From Desulfuromusa sp. (GTDB lineage: Bacteria > Desulfobacterota > Desulfuromonadia > Desulfuromonadales > Geopsychrobacteraceae): a stretch of DNA of 6,612 nucleotides. The position numbers were made by a program, and so were the translations under genes. How positions within the stretch are numbered: position 1 is the first letter of the stretch; every line of letters starts with the position of its first letter. The stretch covers positions 1 through 6,612 of the forward strand of contig JAUVCS010000048.1 of NCBI GenBank assembly GCA_030590745.1, given 5' to 3'. Below the pieces are notes generated by a model. It searched no databases. It saw only the letters and a program-made list of their open reading frames with translations, and was not told the DNA's origin. Below are positions 1 through 5,697 of this stretch, piece by piece.

Positions 1-528
1 GCCATTATGGGAGTTGATGTCGAGGAGCTGATAAACCTCTGTCAAGAAGCGGCTCAGGGCGAAGTTGTGGTTCCGGCTAATTTTAACAGCCCGGCACAGA
101 TTGTGATCGCCGGCCATAAAACTGCCGTTGAACGTGCAATTGTTCTGGCTAAGGAGCGAGGTGCGAAGCGGGCACTGCTGTTACCAGTCAGTGCTCCATT
201 CCATTCACCTTTGATGGCTCCCGCGGCGCAACGTTTAAAGGCAGAACTGGAATCAGTCAGCCTTGCCCCACTTGCCTGTCCCCTTGTCAGTAATGTTGAA
301 GCTGTCCCTTATCAGGATGAATCCAGGGTGAAAGCTCTCCTGGTGGAACAGGTTTGTGCCCCGGTACGGTGGTCTGAGTCAATTCAGAGTATGAAGGATT
401 CTGGTGTCAGCAGATATGTGGAAATTGGTCCGGGAAGGGTTCTTTCAGGATTGAACAAGAGGCTTGATCGTACTGCTGTCCACAAAAATATTGGTGACAT
501 GGATAGTTTAAAAAAACTTCAAGAATAA
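1..528 (+). CDS. fabD: Malonyl-CoA:ACP transacylase, 3' portion (5' end outside window)
   Basis: FabD moves malonyl from CoA to the phosphopantetheine arm of ACP, supplying the extender unit for cytosolic type II fatty acid synthesis. The frame is open from base 1, so the gene enters from the left; the ATG at base 7 is internal. The visible 175 codons match about the last 55-60% of a family normally near 310 residues. Recognisable are the segment NFNSPAQIVIAGHK and the block PVSAPFHSPLM, whose His (codon 202-204) corresponds to the catalytic His201 of E. coli FabD. Near the C-terminus, EIGPGRVLSGLNKR matches the E. coli EVGPGKVLTGLTKR region. The nucleophilic Ser (GHSLGE motif) and the malonate-binding Arg lie upstream and cannot be checked. 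The gene ends with TAA 40 bases before fabG, consistent with one fab transcript. I am sure of the family; only completeness is unknown. Confidence 0.95.
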   Translation, partial: AIMGVDVEELINLCQEAAQGEVVVPANFNSPAQIVIAGHKTAVERAIVLAKERGAKRALLLPVSAPFHSPLMAPAAQRLKAELESVSLAPLACPLVSNVEAVPYQDESRVKALLVEQVCAPVRWSESIQSMKDSGVSRYVEIGPGRVLSGLNKRLDRTAVHKNIGDMDSLKKLQE

Positions 529-557
529 TGTGATATATTAATCTAACTTCGAAACTG

Positions 558-563
558 AAGGAG
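558..563 (+). promoter_or_regulatory. Ribosome binding site of fabG
   Basis: AAGGAG lies 5 bases before the ATG at 569. It fixes the fabG start and is strong, as expected for a core fatty acid synthesis enzyme. Confidence 0.8.
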
Positions 564-568
564 AAACT

Positions 569-1306
569 ATGGTTCAGGATAAGGTAGCATTGGTGACGGG
601 GGCTTCGCGTGGCATTGGTCGCAGTATCGCACTGGCACTGGCAGCTCAAGGCGCTAAGATTGTTGCTGTTGATGTCGATCTCCAGGCAACGGAAGATTTT
701 GTTGCAGAACTCAAAGCCGCAGGGACAGAAGCGGTAGCGGTTCAGGGGAATGTTACTGTCGCTGCCGATGTGGAGCAGATGGTCAAAATTGCCAAAGAAA
801 CCTTTGATCGAATTGATATTCTGGTTAATAATGCCGGAATCACTCGTGATGCTTTGCTGTTCAGGATGAAAGATGCAGATTGGGATGCTGTTTTAGATGT
901 GAACCTTAAAGGGGCGTTTCTCTGTACCCGTGCCGTAGCCAAGTTGATGGCCAAGCAACGGTATGGACGTATTATCAATATCGCTTCGGTTGTTGGTCAG
1001 ATGGGGAATGCGGGACAGGCAAATTATTGTGCCAGCAAGGCCGGTTTGATGGGTTTAACCCGTTCCAATGCCCGTGAACTGGCAAAACGTAATATAACCG
1101 TAAATGCGGTTGCTCCCGGGTTTATTGCTACGGCAATGACCGACGCACTTCCCGAAGAAAAACGAGAGGAATTGGCTGCACAGATTCCGTTGGCACGACT
1201 CGGTTCTGCCGATGATATCGCAAATGCGGTACTTTTTCTGGCAGCCGAAAAAACCGGTTATATCACTGGACAGGTGATTGGTGTTAATGGTGGTATGTAC
1301 ATGTAA
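569..1306 (+). CDS. fabG: 3-oxoacyl-ACP reductase FabG
   Basis: FabG reduces 3-oxoacyl-ACP to (R)-3-hydroxyacyl-ACP, the first reduction of each elongation cycle; it is a cytosolic tetramer. The 245-residue length is normal for this classical short-chain dehydrogenase. The Rossmann glycine motif TGASRGIG spans residues 10-17 and NNAG spans 87-90. The catalytic tetrad is complete: Asn112, Ser140, Tyr153 and Lys157 (YCASK). The ending VNGGMYM is typical of FabG. The surrounding fabD, acpP and fabF make the assignment secure against other SDR enzymes. One oddity is Asp35 at the end of the second beta strand (GAKIVAVD). An acidic residue there usually favours NAD(H), whereas E. coli FabG uses NADPH; Arg14, often linked to NADPH binding, is also present, so cofactor preference is uncertain. 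Start chosen from the AAGGAG site 5 bases upstream. Confidence 0.97.
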   Translation: MVQDKVALVTGASRGIGRSIALALAAQGAKIVAVDVDLQATEDFVAELKAAGTEAVAVQGNVTVAADVEQMVKIAKETFDRIDILVNNAGITRDALLFRMKDADWDAVLDVNLKGAFLCTRAVAKLMAKQRYGRIINIASVVGQMGNAGQANYCASKAGLMGLTRSNARELAKRNITVNAVAPGFIATAMTDALPEEKREELAAQIPLARLGSADDIANAVLFLAAEKTGYITGQVIGVNGGMYM

Positions 1307-1342
1307 ATAACAGGCTTATTTTTATAGCCTACATAACTTGAA

Positions 1343-1349
1343 AAGGAGG
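1343..1349 (+). promoter_or_regulatory. Near-perfect ribosome binding site of acpP
   Basis: AAGGAGG sits 7 bases before the acpP ATG. It is the strongest Shine-Dalgarno in the window and suits ACP, one of the most abundant proteins in bacteria. The site before fabF (AGAGAG) is clearly poorer. Confidence 0.85.
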
Positions 1350-1356
1350 AAAGTAA

Positions 1357-1590
1357 ATGGCTTCTATTGAGGAAAGAGTAAAGCAGATCATTGCTGAGCA
1401 ACTGGGTGTTGACGAAGAACAAGTGACGGAAAACGCTGCATTTATGGATGATTTAGGTGCAGATTCTCTGGATACGGTTGAGCTGGTCATGGCTTTGGAA
1501 GAAGAATTTGACGTAGAAATCTCTGATGAAGACGCAGAGAAAATTCAGAATGTTAAGAACGCTATTGATTATATCAATAAAGCTTCCTGA
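1357..1590 (+). CDS. acpP: Acyl carrier protein
   Basis: ACP is the small acidic carrier on which acyl chains are built and handed between Fab enzymes, lipid A synthesis and phospholipid acyltransferases. The 77-residue length is standard. The motif [18 protein letters not shown] places the phosphopantetheine-bearing serine at Ser37, followed by the recognition helix II rich in Glu/Asp that docks partner enzymes. The N-terminal helix [15 protein letters not shown] and the C-terminal helix [12 protein letters not shown] are also standard. The position between fabG and fabF is the common bacterial arrangement and marks this as the housekeeping ACP rather than a polyketide or specialised carrier. 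It has the best ribosome binding site in the window and is followed at once by a long hairpin, both fitting expression above the flanking genes. A holo-ACP synthase must act on it but is not encoded here. Confidence 0.98.
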   Translation: MASIEERVKQIIAEQLGVDEEQVTENAAFMDDLGADSLDTVELVMALEEEFDVEISDEDAEKIQNVKNAIDYINKAS

Positions 1591-1595
1591 TAAGT

Positions 1596-1632
1596 ATTGG
1601 TGGCATCAGATCGTTGATCTGATGCCACCAAT
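1596..1632 (+). terminator. Long perfect hairpin after acpP (attenuator, processing site or 3' stabiliser)
   Basis: Arms ATTGGTGGCATCAGATC (1596-1612) and GATCTGATGCCACCAAT (1616-1632) are exactly complementary over 17 bp around a 3-base GTT loop. The hairpin begins 5 bases after the acpP stop. No T-run follows (the next bases are CAATTTACTACC), so it is not a canonical intrinsic terminator. Likely roles are partial termination, RNase processing or protection of the acpP 3' end, giving more acpP than fabF mRNA. The hairpin is directly visible; its role is inferred. Confidence 0.55.
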
Positions 1633-1694
1633 CAATTTACTACCGTACAATTGCAAACACCTGTTAGCCATTAAAGATTAAAGAGAGATTTCTT

Positions 1695-2927
1695 ATGCGT
1701 AGAGTCGTAGTCACCGGTCTTGGTGTCGTATCTCCCTTGGGAACTGGAACAGAAAAAAACTGGGCGGCAATTACCAGCGGTCAATCCGGAATAGGTAAGA
1801 TCACCCGTTTTGATGCTTCTGACTTGCCGTCGCAGATTGCGGGCGAAGTCAAAGATTTTGATGCCGAAAAGTTTATTGAAAAGAAAGAGATCAAAAAAAT
1901 GGATCTCTTTATTCAATATGGAGTTGCTGCCGCCGAGATGGCTTTGCAGGATTCAGGACTTGAGATCACAGATGCCAATGCTGAACGGGTTGGTGTACTG
2001 GTTGGATCAGGTTTGGGTGGATTGCCAGCGATCGAAAAATATCACAATGTGATGCTGGAGCGTGGCTACAAAAGGATCACCCCATTTTTTATCCCGATGC
2101 TGATTATCAATTTGGCTCCGGGGCATATTTCGATGAAATTTGGGGCTAAAGGACCAAATCTAGCTTCGGTCTCTGCTTGTGCAACCGGAACCCATTCAAT
2201 TGGCGATGCTTATCATATGATTGCCCGTGGTGATGCCGATGCTATGTTTGCTGGTGGAACCGAGTCAACAATTACCCCACTTGCGATAGGTGGCTTTAAT
2301 GTTATGAAAGCTCTCTCTACTCGCAATGATGACCCGTTGACTGCAAGCCGACCTTTTGAAAAAAATCGGGATGGTTTTGTCATGGCAGAGGGGGCTGGTA
2401 TTCTGATCCTGGAAGAATATGAGAGTGCTAAGAAACGTGGTGCCGACATTTACTGTGAAGTTGCAGGATATGGTCTGAGTAGCGATGCTTATCACTTGAC
2501 TCAACCGGCCCCAGGTGGAGAAGGTGCTTCCCGCTGTATCAAAATGGCGCTGAATAATGCCGGTTTAAACCCGGAGCAAGTTGATTATGTCAATGCTCAT
2601 GGGACTTCGACCCATTTCAATGATCTTTATGAGACGATGGCGATCAAAAAAGTTTTTGGTGATCATGCGCAGAATCTGATGATCAGCTCGACAAAGAGTA
2701 TGACTGGTCACGGTTTGGGAGCTGCTGGAGGTATGGAAGCGGCTTTTTCCGCCCTGGCTCTGAAGCACGGAATTATCCCACCAACGATTAATTATATGGA
2801 GCCTGATCCCGAATGTGACCTTGATTATGTTCCCAATGAAGCTCGCCAGGTGGGGTGTCAGGTTGCCATATCCAATTCTTTTGGTTTTGGCGGGACAAAT
2901 GCAACCCTCGCTTTCCGCAAAATTTGA
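1695..2927 (+). CDS. fabF: 3-oxoacyl-ACP synthase II (beta-ketoacyl-ACP synthase, KASII)
   Basis: FabF elongates acyl-ACP by decarboxylative Claisen condensation with malonyl-ACP. The 410-residue length is normal. The thiolase-fold active site is complete: Cys162 in SACATGTHS, His302 in AHGTST and His339 in TKSMTGH, with Lys334 in the same loop. Phe398 in NSFGFGGTN is the usual gating position near the C-terminus. The Cys-His-His set separates it from FabH (Cys-His-Asn), and the setting beside acpP favours FabF over FabB. Two positions differ from what I expect: [10 protein letters not shown] has His307-Phe308 where Pro-Leu or Pro-Ala is common, and [10 protein letters not shown] has Gly340 where Leu is common. 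Neither replaces a catalytic residue. Start: ATG 7 bases after AGAGAG, a weak site. It lies 104 bases after acpP, beyond a long hairpin, so its expression may be partly separate. Confidence 0.97.
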   Translation: MRRVVVTGLGVVSPLGTGTEKNWAAITSGQSGIGKITRFDASDLPSQIAGEVKDFDAEKFIEKKEIKKMDLFIQYGVAAAEMALQDSGLEITDANAERVGVLVGSGLGGLPAIEKYHNVMLERGYKRITPFFIPMLIINLAPGHISMKFGAKGPNLASVSACATGTHSIGDAYHMIARGDADAMFAGGTESTITPLAIGGFNVMKALSTRNDDPLTASRPFEKNRDGFVMAEGAGILILEEYESAKKRGADIYCEVAGYGLSSDAYHLTQPAPGGEGASRCIKMALNNAGLNPEQVDYVNAHGTSTHFNDLYETMAIKKVFGDHAQNLMISSTKSMTGHGLGAAGGMEAAFSALALKHGIIPPTINYMEPDPECDLDYVPNEARQVGCQVAISNSFGFGGTNATLAFRKI

Positions 2928-2930
2928 GGT
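2925..2930 (+). promoter_or_regulatory. rpiB ribosome binding site overlapping the fabF stop codon
   Basis: TGAGGT contains the fabF stop (TGA) and a GAGG Shine-Dalgarno core, 5 bases before the ATG at 2936. This decides the rpiB start and suggests translational coupling to fabF. Confidence 0.7.
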
Positions 2931-2935
2931 ATTCT

Positions 2936-3385
2936 ATGCTGGTGGTGGGGAGTGATCATGGTGGTTATGAGCTGAAAACAGCTATTTTGGAACTGTTGCA
3001 GGAGAAAGCGGTAGAATGTACTGATCTTGGAACGAGTAGTTCTGCTTCAGTTGATTATCCCGATTTTGCTGCGAAGGTTGCCAGTGCTGTTTCCTCCGGG
3101 GAAGCTCAACTGGGGATTTTGATCTGCGGTACCGGAATCGGCATGTCGATATCAGCCAATAAATTTTCTAATGTGCGAGCTGCTCTGGTTCACGATGAAT
3201 TTACCGCCCAAATGGCGCGTGAACATAATAATGCGAATATCCTGGTTATGGGGGGGAGAGTATTGACTCCCGAAAAAGGGAAGAAATTGGTTGAAATTTG
3301 GCTTGCTGCAGAATTTGCAGGGGGTCGACACCAGCAGCGACTGGATAAAATTTCTGCTATTGAGCAAAAAGTTATTAAAGATTAA
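2936..3385 (+). CDS. rpiB: Ribose-5-phosphate isomerase B
   Basis: RpiB interconverts ribulose-5-phosphate and ribose-5-phosphate in the non-oxidative pentose phosphate pathway. It is unrelated in fold to RpiA and belongs to the RpiB/LacAB family. With the start at 2936 it is 149 residues, the usual length. The N-terminal SDHGGYELK (Asp7, His8) and DYPDFA motifs bind phosphate and sugar. CGTGIGMSISANKF carries the catalytic Cys64, and His97 follows in REHNNANILVMGGR. GGRH lies near the C-terminus. The presence of Cys64 supports a true pentose isomerase over allose or galactose-6-phosphate isomerases, which vary there. The open frame extends 27 codons upstream into fabF, but that part has no family match, so the ATG just after the fabF stop is chosen. 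It probably shares the fabF transcript and is closed by a terminator at 3390. A run of seven G (3250-3256) leaves the frame intact. Confidence 0.95.
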   Translation: MLVVGSDHGGYELKTAILELLQEKAVECTDLGTSSSASVDYPDFAAKVASAVSSGEAQLGILICGTGIGMSISANKFSNVRAALVHDEFTAQMAREHNNANILVMGGRVLTPEKGKKLVEIWLAAEFAGGRHQQRLDKISAIEQKVIKD

Positions 3386-3389
3386 ACTT

Positions 3390-3419
3390 AACGGGGCTGA
3401 TTGAATAGCCCCGTTTTTT
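3390..3419 (+). terminator. Intrinsic terminator after rpiB
   Basis: The 9-bp perfect stem AACGGGGCT/AGCCCCGTT (3390-3398 with 3407-3415) has an 8-base loop and leads into TTTTTT (3414-3419). This is a canonical rho-independent terminator closing the fab-rpiB block. It ends only 25 bases before the glyA start. Confidence 0.92.
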
Positions 3420-3433
3420 ATTGATCAATTACT

Positions 3434-3438
3434 GGAGG
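3434..3438 (+). promoter_or_regulatory. glyA ribosome binding site (decides the start)
   Basis: GGAGG lies 6 bases before the ATG at 3445. It rules out the in-frame TTG at 3421, which has no such site and falls directly on the end of the terminator. Confidence 0.85.
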
Positions 3439-3444
3439 ATACCG

Positions 3445-4695
3445 ATGGTTGAGAATCTTAAAACATTTGACCCTGAAATTTCTCAGATTATCACTCAGGA
3501 AACAGAGCGGCAGGAATATAATCTGGAATTTATAGCTTCAGAAAACTTTGTCAGTGAAGCCGTTCTGGAAGCTCAAGGTTCGGTTCTGACGAACAAGTAT
3601 GCTGAAGGATATCCGGGGAAAAGATATTATGGCGGTTGCGAATTTGTTGATCTCGCTGAACAGATAGCTATTGATCGTGCTAAAGAGATTTTTGGTGCAG
3701 AACATGCGAATGTTCAACCCCATTCGGGTTCTCAGGCGAACATGGCTGTCTATATGGCTGTTTGCCAACCGGGAGATACAGTTCTCGGGATGAATCTTGC
3801 TCATGGTGGACACCTGACTCACGGCTCCCCAGTCAATTTTTCCGGTAAACTTTACAACATTGTCCCTTATGGTCTTGATGCTGAGACTGGCATCATTGAC
3901 TATGATGAAGTGGAGAGTTTAGCAAAACAGCATCAACCTAAATTAATTGTGGTGGGTGCCAGTGCTTATCCTCGTGAGATTGATTTTATCGCCTTCCGCA
4001 AGATTGCTGATACCGTTGGGGCTGTTGTGATGGTTGATATGGCACACATTGCCGGTCTGGTTGCTGCGGGGGTCCATTCCAATCCTGTCCCCTATGCGGA
4101 ATTTGTGACGACGACAACGCACAAAACCTTGCGTGGTCCGCGTGGTGGGATGATTTTATGTACTGAAGAGTGGGCTAAAAAACTCAACAGTAATATTTTT
4201 CCCGGCATTCAGGGTGGTCCACTGATGCACATCATTGCTGCCAAAGCGGTTGCTTTTAAAGAGGTTCTTCAACCTGAATTTAAAGTGTATGCGCAGCAAG
4301 TGGTTAGAAATGCTCAGGCACTTGCTGGCGGACTGGTGGAAAAAGGTTATAAGCTTGTTTCTGGTGGAACCGATAATCACCTGATGCTGGTTGATTTTAC
4401 CGGAACAGAGATTACCGGGAAGGTTGCAGAGAGAGCTCTTGAAGATGCCGGGATCACTGTGAATAAAAATGCAGTTCCCTTTGATACCAGGTCTCCTTTT
4501 GTGACCAGCGGTATTCGGATTGGAACTCCGGCTACGACGACCCGCGGTTTGAAAGAAGCTGAAATGCTACAGGTCGCAGAGTGGATAGATCGGGCCCTTC
4601 AAAACATCGAAAATGGTGCGGAACTGGCAAAAATCAAAGCAGAGGTCAAAGTTCTCTGTCAAAGATTCCCCCTTTACGCGCATCGATTGAAGTAG
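3445..4695 (+). CDS. glyA: Serine hydroxymethyltransferase
   Basis: GlyA is a cytosolic PLP enzyme that converts serine and tetrahydrofolate to glycine and 5,10-methylene-THF, the main one-carbon entry for thymidylate, purine and methionine synthesis. From the ATG at 3445 it is 416 residues, the normal bacterial length. The PLP-binding lysine is Lys227 in [14 protein letters not shown]. Asp198 and His201 in MVDMAHIAG contact the cofactor, and Arg358 in SGIRIGTP binds the substrate carboxylate. FIASENF and [15 protein letters not shown] near the N-terminus are also diagnostic. All key residues are present, with no truncation or fusion. The gene follows a terminator and heads a second block: its stop is 8 bases before the deaminase ATG, so glyA, deaminase and nrdR are probably cotranscribed. 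That pairing fits supply of methylene-THF alongside dUMP for thymidylate synthesis (inference). Confidence 0.98.
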   Translation: MVENLKTFDPEISQIITQETERQEYNLEFIASENFVSEAVLEAQGSVLTNKYAEGYPGKRYYGGCEFVDLAEQIAIDRAKEIFGAEHANVQPHSGSQANMAVYMAVCQPGDTVLGMNLAHGGHLTHGSPVNFSGKLYNIVPYGLDAETGIIDYDEVESLAKQHQPKLIVVGASAYPREIDFIAFRKIADTVGAVVMVDMAHIAGLVAAGVHSNPVPYAEFVTTTTHKTLRGPRGGMILCTEEWAKKLNSNIFPGIQGGPLMHIIAAKAVAFKEVLQPEFKVYAQQVVRNAQALAGGLVEKGYKLVSGGTDNHLMLVDFTGTEITGKVAERALEDAGITVNKNAVPFDTRSPFVTSGIRIGTPATTTRGLKEAEMLQVAEWIDRALQNIENGAELAKIKAEVKVLCQRFPLYAHRLK

Positions 4696-4698
4696 GTG
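4693..4698 (+). promoter_or_regulatory. Deaminase ribosome binding site overlapping the glyA stop
   Basis: TAGGTG overlaps the glyA TAG stop and lies 5 bases before the ATG at 4704. The site is moderate, so translation of this gene probably depends on ribosomes finishing glyA. Confidence 0.5.
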
Positions 4699-4703
4699 TC
4701 GTA

Positions 4704-5162
4704 ATGGAGAGACCTGGTTGGGACGAGTACTTTATGCAGATTACCAAGTTGGTGGCAACTCGCTCAACTTGTTTACGCCGTCAGGTGGGGGCTCTGCTGG
4801 TAAAAGAGAAAAACATCATGGCCACAGGCTATAATGGCGTACCCAGTGGTATCACCCATTGTGATGTGACCGGTTGTCTGCGTGACCAGTTGAAGGTCCC
4901 TTCAGGGGAGCGACATGAACTGTGTCGTGGCCTTCATGCTGAGCAGAATGCGATCATTCAAGCCGCCCGGCATGGTGCCAATATTTCCGGGGCAACTCTC
5001 TATTGTACCGACTCCCCTTGTATTATTTGCAGTAAGATGTTGATTAATGCCGGGATAGTTGACATTATTTTTTCACGAGGTTACCCGGATACGCTCTCCC
5101 TTGATATGTTAACAGAGGCGGGGATAAGCTATCGTCAATATGATGGAGATAATGCTAAATGA
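4704..5162 (+). CDS. dCMP deaminase (ComEB-type zinc cytidine/deoxycytidylate deaminase)
   Basis: The product very likely deaminates dCMP to dUMP, the substrate of thymidylate synthase. It has the zinc deaminase signature: His78-Ala-Glu80 (zinc ligand and proton shuttle) and Pro105-Cys106-x-x-Cys109 (two zinc ligands). Features specific to the dCMP deaminase branch are [10 protein letters not shown] (residues 21-30), [12 protein letters not shown] (42-53), and [18 protein letters not shown] (67-84); the extra Cys/His residues (Cys23, Cys53, His71, Cys74) are where a second structural zinc is bound in phage T4 dCMP deaminase. The length is 152 residues. The frame is open another 41 codons upstream inside glyA, but family similarity begins at [11 protein letters not shown], so 4704 is chosen. 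Its stop overlaps the nrdR start. The ComEB name comes from Bacillus competence operons; no competence role is implied. A related deaminase fold occurs in RibD downstream, but this gene is clearly the nucleotide enzyme. Confidence 0.92.
   Translation: MERPGWDEYFMQITKLVATRSTCLRRQVGALLVKEKNIMATGYNGVPSGITHCDVTGCLRDQLKVPSGERHELCRGLHAEQNAIIQAARHGANISGATLYCTDSPCIICSKMLINAGIVDIIFSRGYPDTLSLDMLTEAGISYRQYDGDNAK
5145..5150 (+). promoter_or_regulatory. nrdR ribosome binding site inside the deaminase gene
   Basis: GGAGAT lies 8 bases before the nrdR ATG at 5159. It sits within the last codons of the preceding gene and confirms the overlapping ATGA start. Confidence 0.65.
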
Positions 5163-5617
5163 ACTGCCCTTTTTGTCGGCATGCCGATACCAGAGTTGTT
5201 GATTCACGGTTGGGGAAAGAAGGAAATAACGTGCGTCGTCGGCGCGAATGCCCGGAGTGTGAACGGCGCTTTACCACTTATGAACGGGTTGAGGAGATCC
5301 TTCCCTGGGTGATCAAGAAAGATGGTCGTCGCGAAGCCTTTGATCGTGCAAAAATTATTTCCGGGATGCAGCGGGCCTGTGAAAAACGTCCTGTTTCGGT
5401 GGAGCAGATTGAGGCACTTGTTGATCAACTAGAGAGAAAGTTTCAGGAGTGTGGCGATAAGGAAATTTCTGCCAGTTTGATTGGTGAGGCGGTGATGGAT
5501 ATGCTGCATGATGTTGATGAGGTGGCTTACGTCCGCTTTGCCTCCGTCTATCGGCAGTTTAAAGATATTAATGAGTTTATGTCTGAATTGAATGATCTAT
5601 TGAAACATTCCCAGTGA
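5159..5617 (+). CDS. nrdR: Transcriptional repressor NrdR of ribonucleotide reductase genes
   Basis: NrdR senses the dATP/ATP ratio and represses ribonucleotide reductase (nrd) operons by binding NrdR boxes. The 152-residue length is standard. The N-terminal zinc ribbon is complete, with Cys3/Cys6 (MNCPFC) and Cys31/Cys34 (CPEC), and carries the basic DNA-binding stretch NVRRRREC. The ATP-cone begins near residue 49 ([18 protein letters not shown]) and runs to about 139, including [13 protein letters not shown]. The start overlaps the deaminase stop in ATGA, which implies translational coupling. The context fits: the genes just upstream supply dUMP and methylene-THF, and NrdR sets dNTP production. 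nrdR next to ribD is a widespread arrangement, so the pairing itself is not novel. I see no convincing pair of NrdR boxes in this window, so its targets are presumably elsewhere. An intrinsic terminator follows. Confidence 0.98.
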   Translation: MNCPFCRHADTRVVDSRLGKEGNNVRRRRECPECERRFTTYERVEEILPWVIKKDGRREAFDRAKIISGMQRACEKRPVSVEQIEALVDQLERKFQECGDKEISASLIGEAVMDMLHDVDEVAYVRFASVYRQFKDINEFMSELNDLLKHSQ

Positions 5618-5639
5618 AATAATTTTGGGATAAAATAAT

Positions 5640-5677
5640 GCCGGAATGCCTAGGGGTATTCCGGCGTTTGTATTTTT
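5640..5677 (+). terminator. Intrinsic terminator after nrdR
   Basis: The 11-bp stem GCCGGAATGCC/GGTATTCCGGC (5640-5650 with 5655-5665, one G-U pair) has a 4-base TAGG loop and is followed by the T-rich tail GTTTGTATTTTT. This is a good rho-independent terminator ending the glyA-deaminase-nrdR block, although the T-tract is interrupted. ribD starts 20 bases further on. Confidence 0.85.
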
Positions 5678-5682
5678 ACCGC

Positions 5683-5688
5683 AGGGAT
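5683..5688 (+). promoter_or_regulatory. ribD ribosome binding site (decides the start)
   Basis: AGGGAT precedes the ribD ATG at 5698 by 9 bases. An ATG at 5690 is too close to this site and opens a different frame that stops after 18 codons, so 5698 is the supported start. Confidence 0.55.
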
Positions 5689-5697
5689 TATGACCGG

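Noticed and set aside
510..516. A-AAA-AAA slippery heptamer near the end of fabD
   Set aside because: A -1 shift would add only five codons before a TGA at 531-533, and no second coding region lies in that frame.
407..649. 80-codon minus-strand frame spanning the fabD-fabG junction
   Set aside because: It overlaps two well-supported genes and its translation has no family features.
1312..1330. Small hairpin between fabG and acpP (AGGCT/AGCCT)
   Set aside because: The stem is only 5 bp with a 9-base loop and no T-run after it, so it is expected by chance in a gap this A/T-rich.
1651..1680. Possible promoter before fabF (TTGCAA with a TAAAGA-like -10)
   Set aside because: The spacing is only 15 bases and the -10 matches poorly. 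An A/T-rich gap gives such matches by chance, so it is not supported as a feature.
3420..3429. Palindrome ATTGATCAAT before glyA as an operator
   Set aside because: A 10-base perfect palindrome is expected several times by chance in a window this long, and it has no second copy at another gene start.
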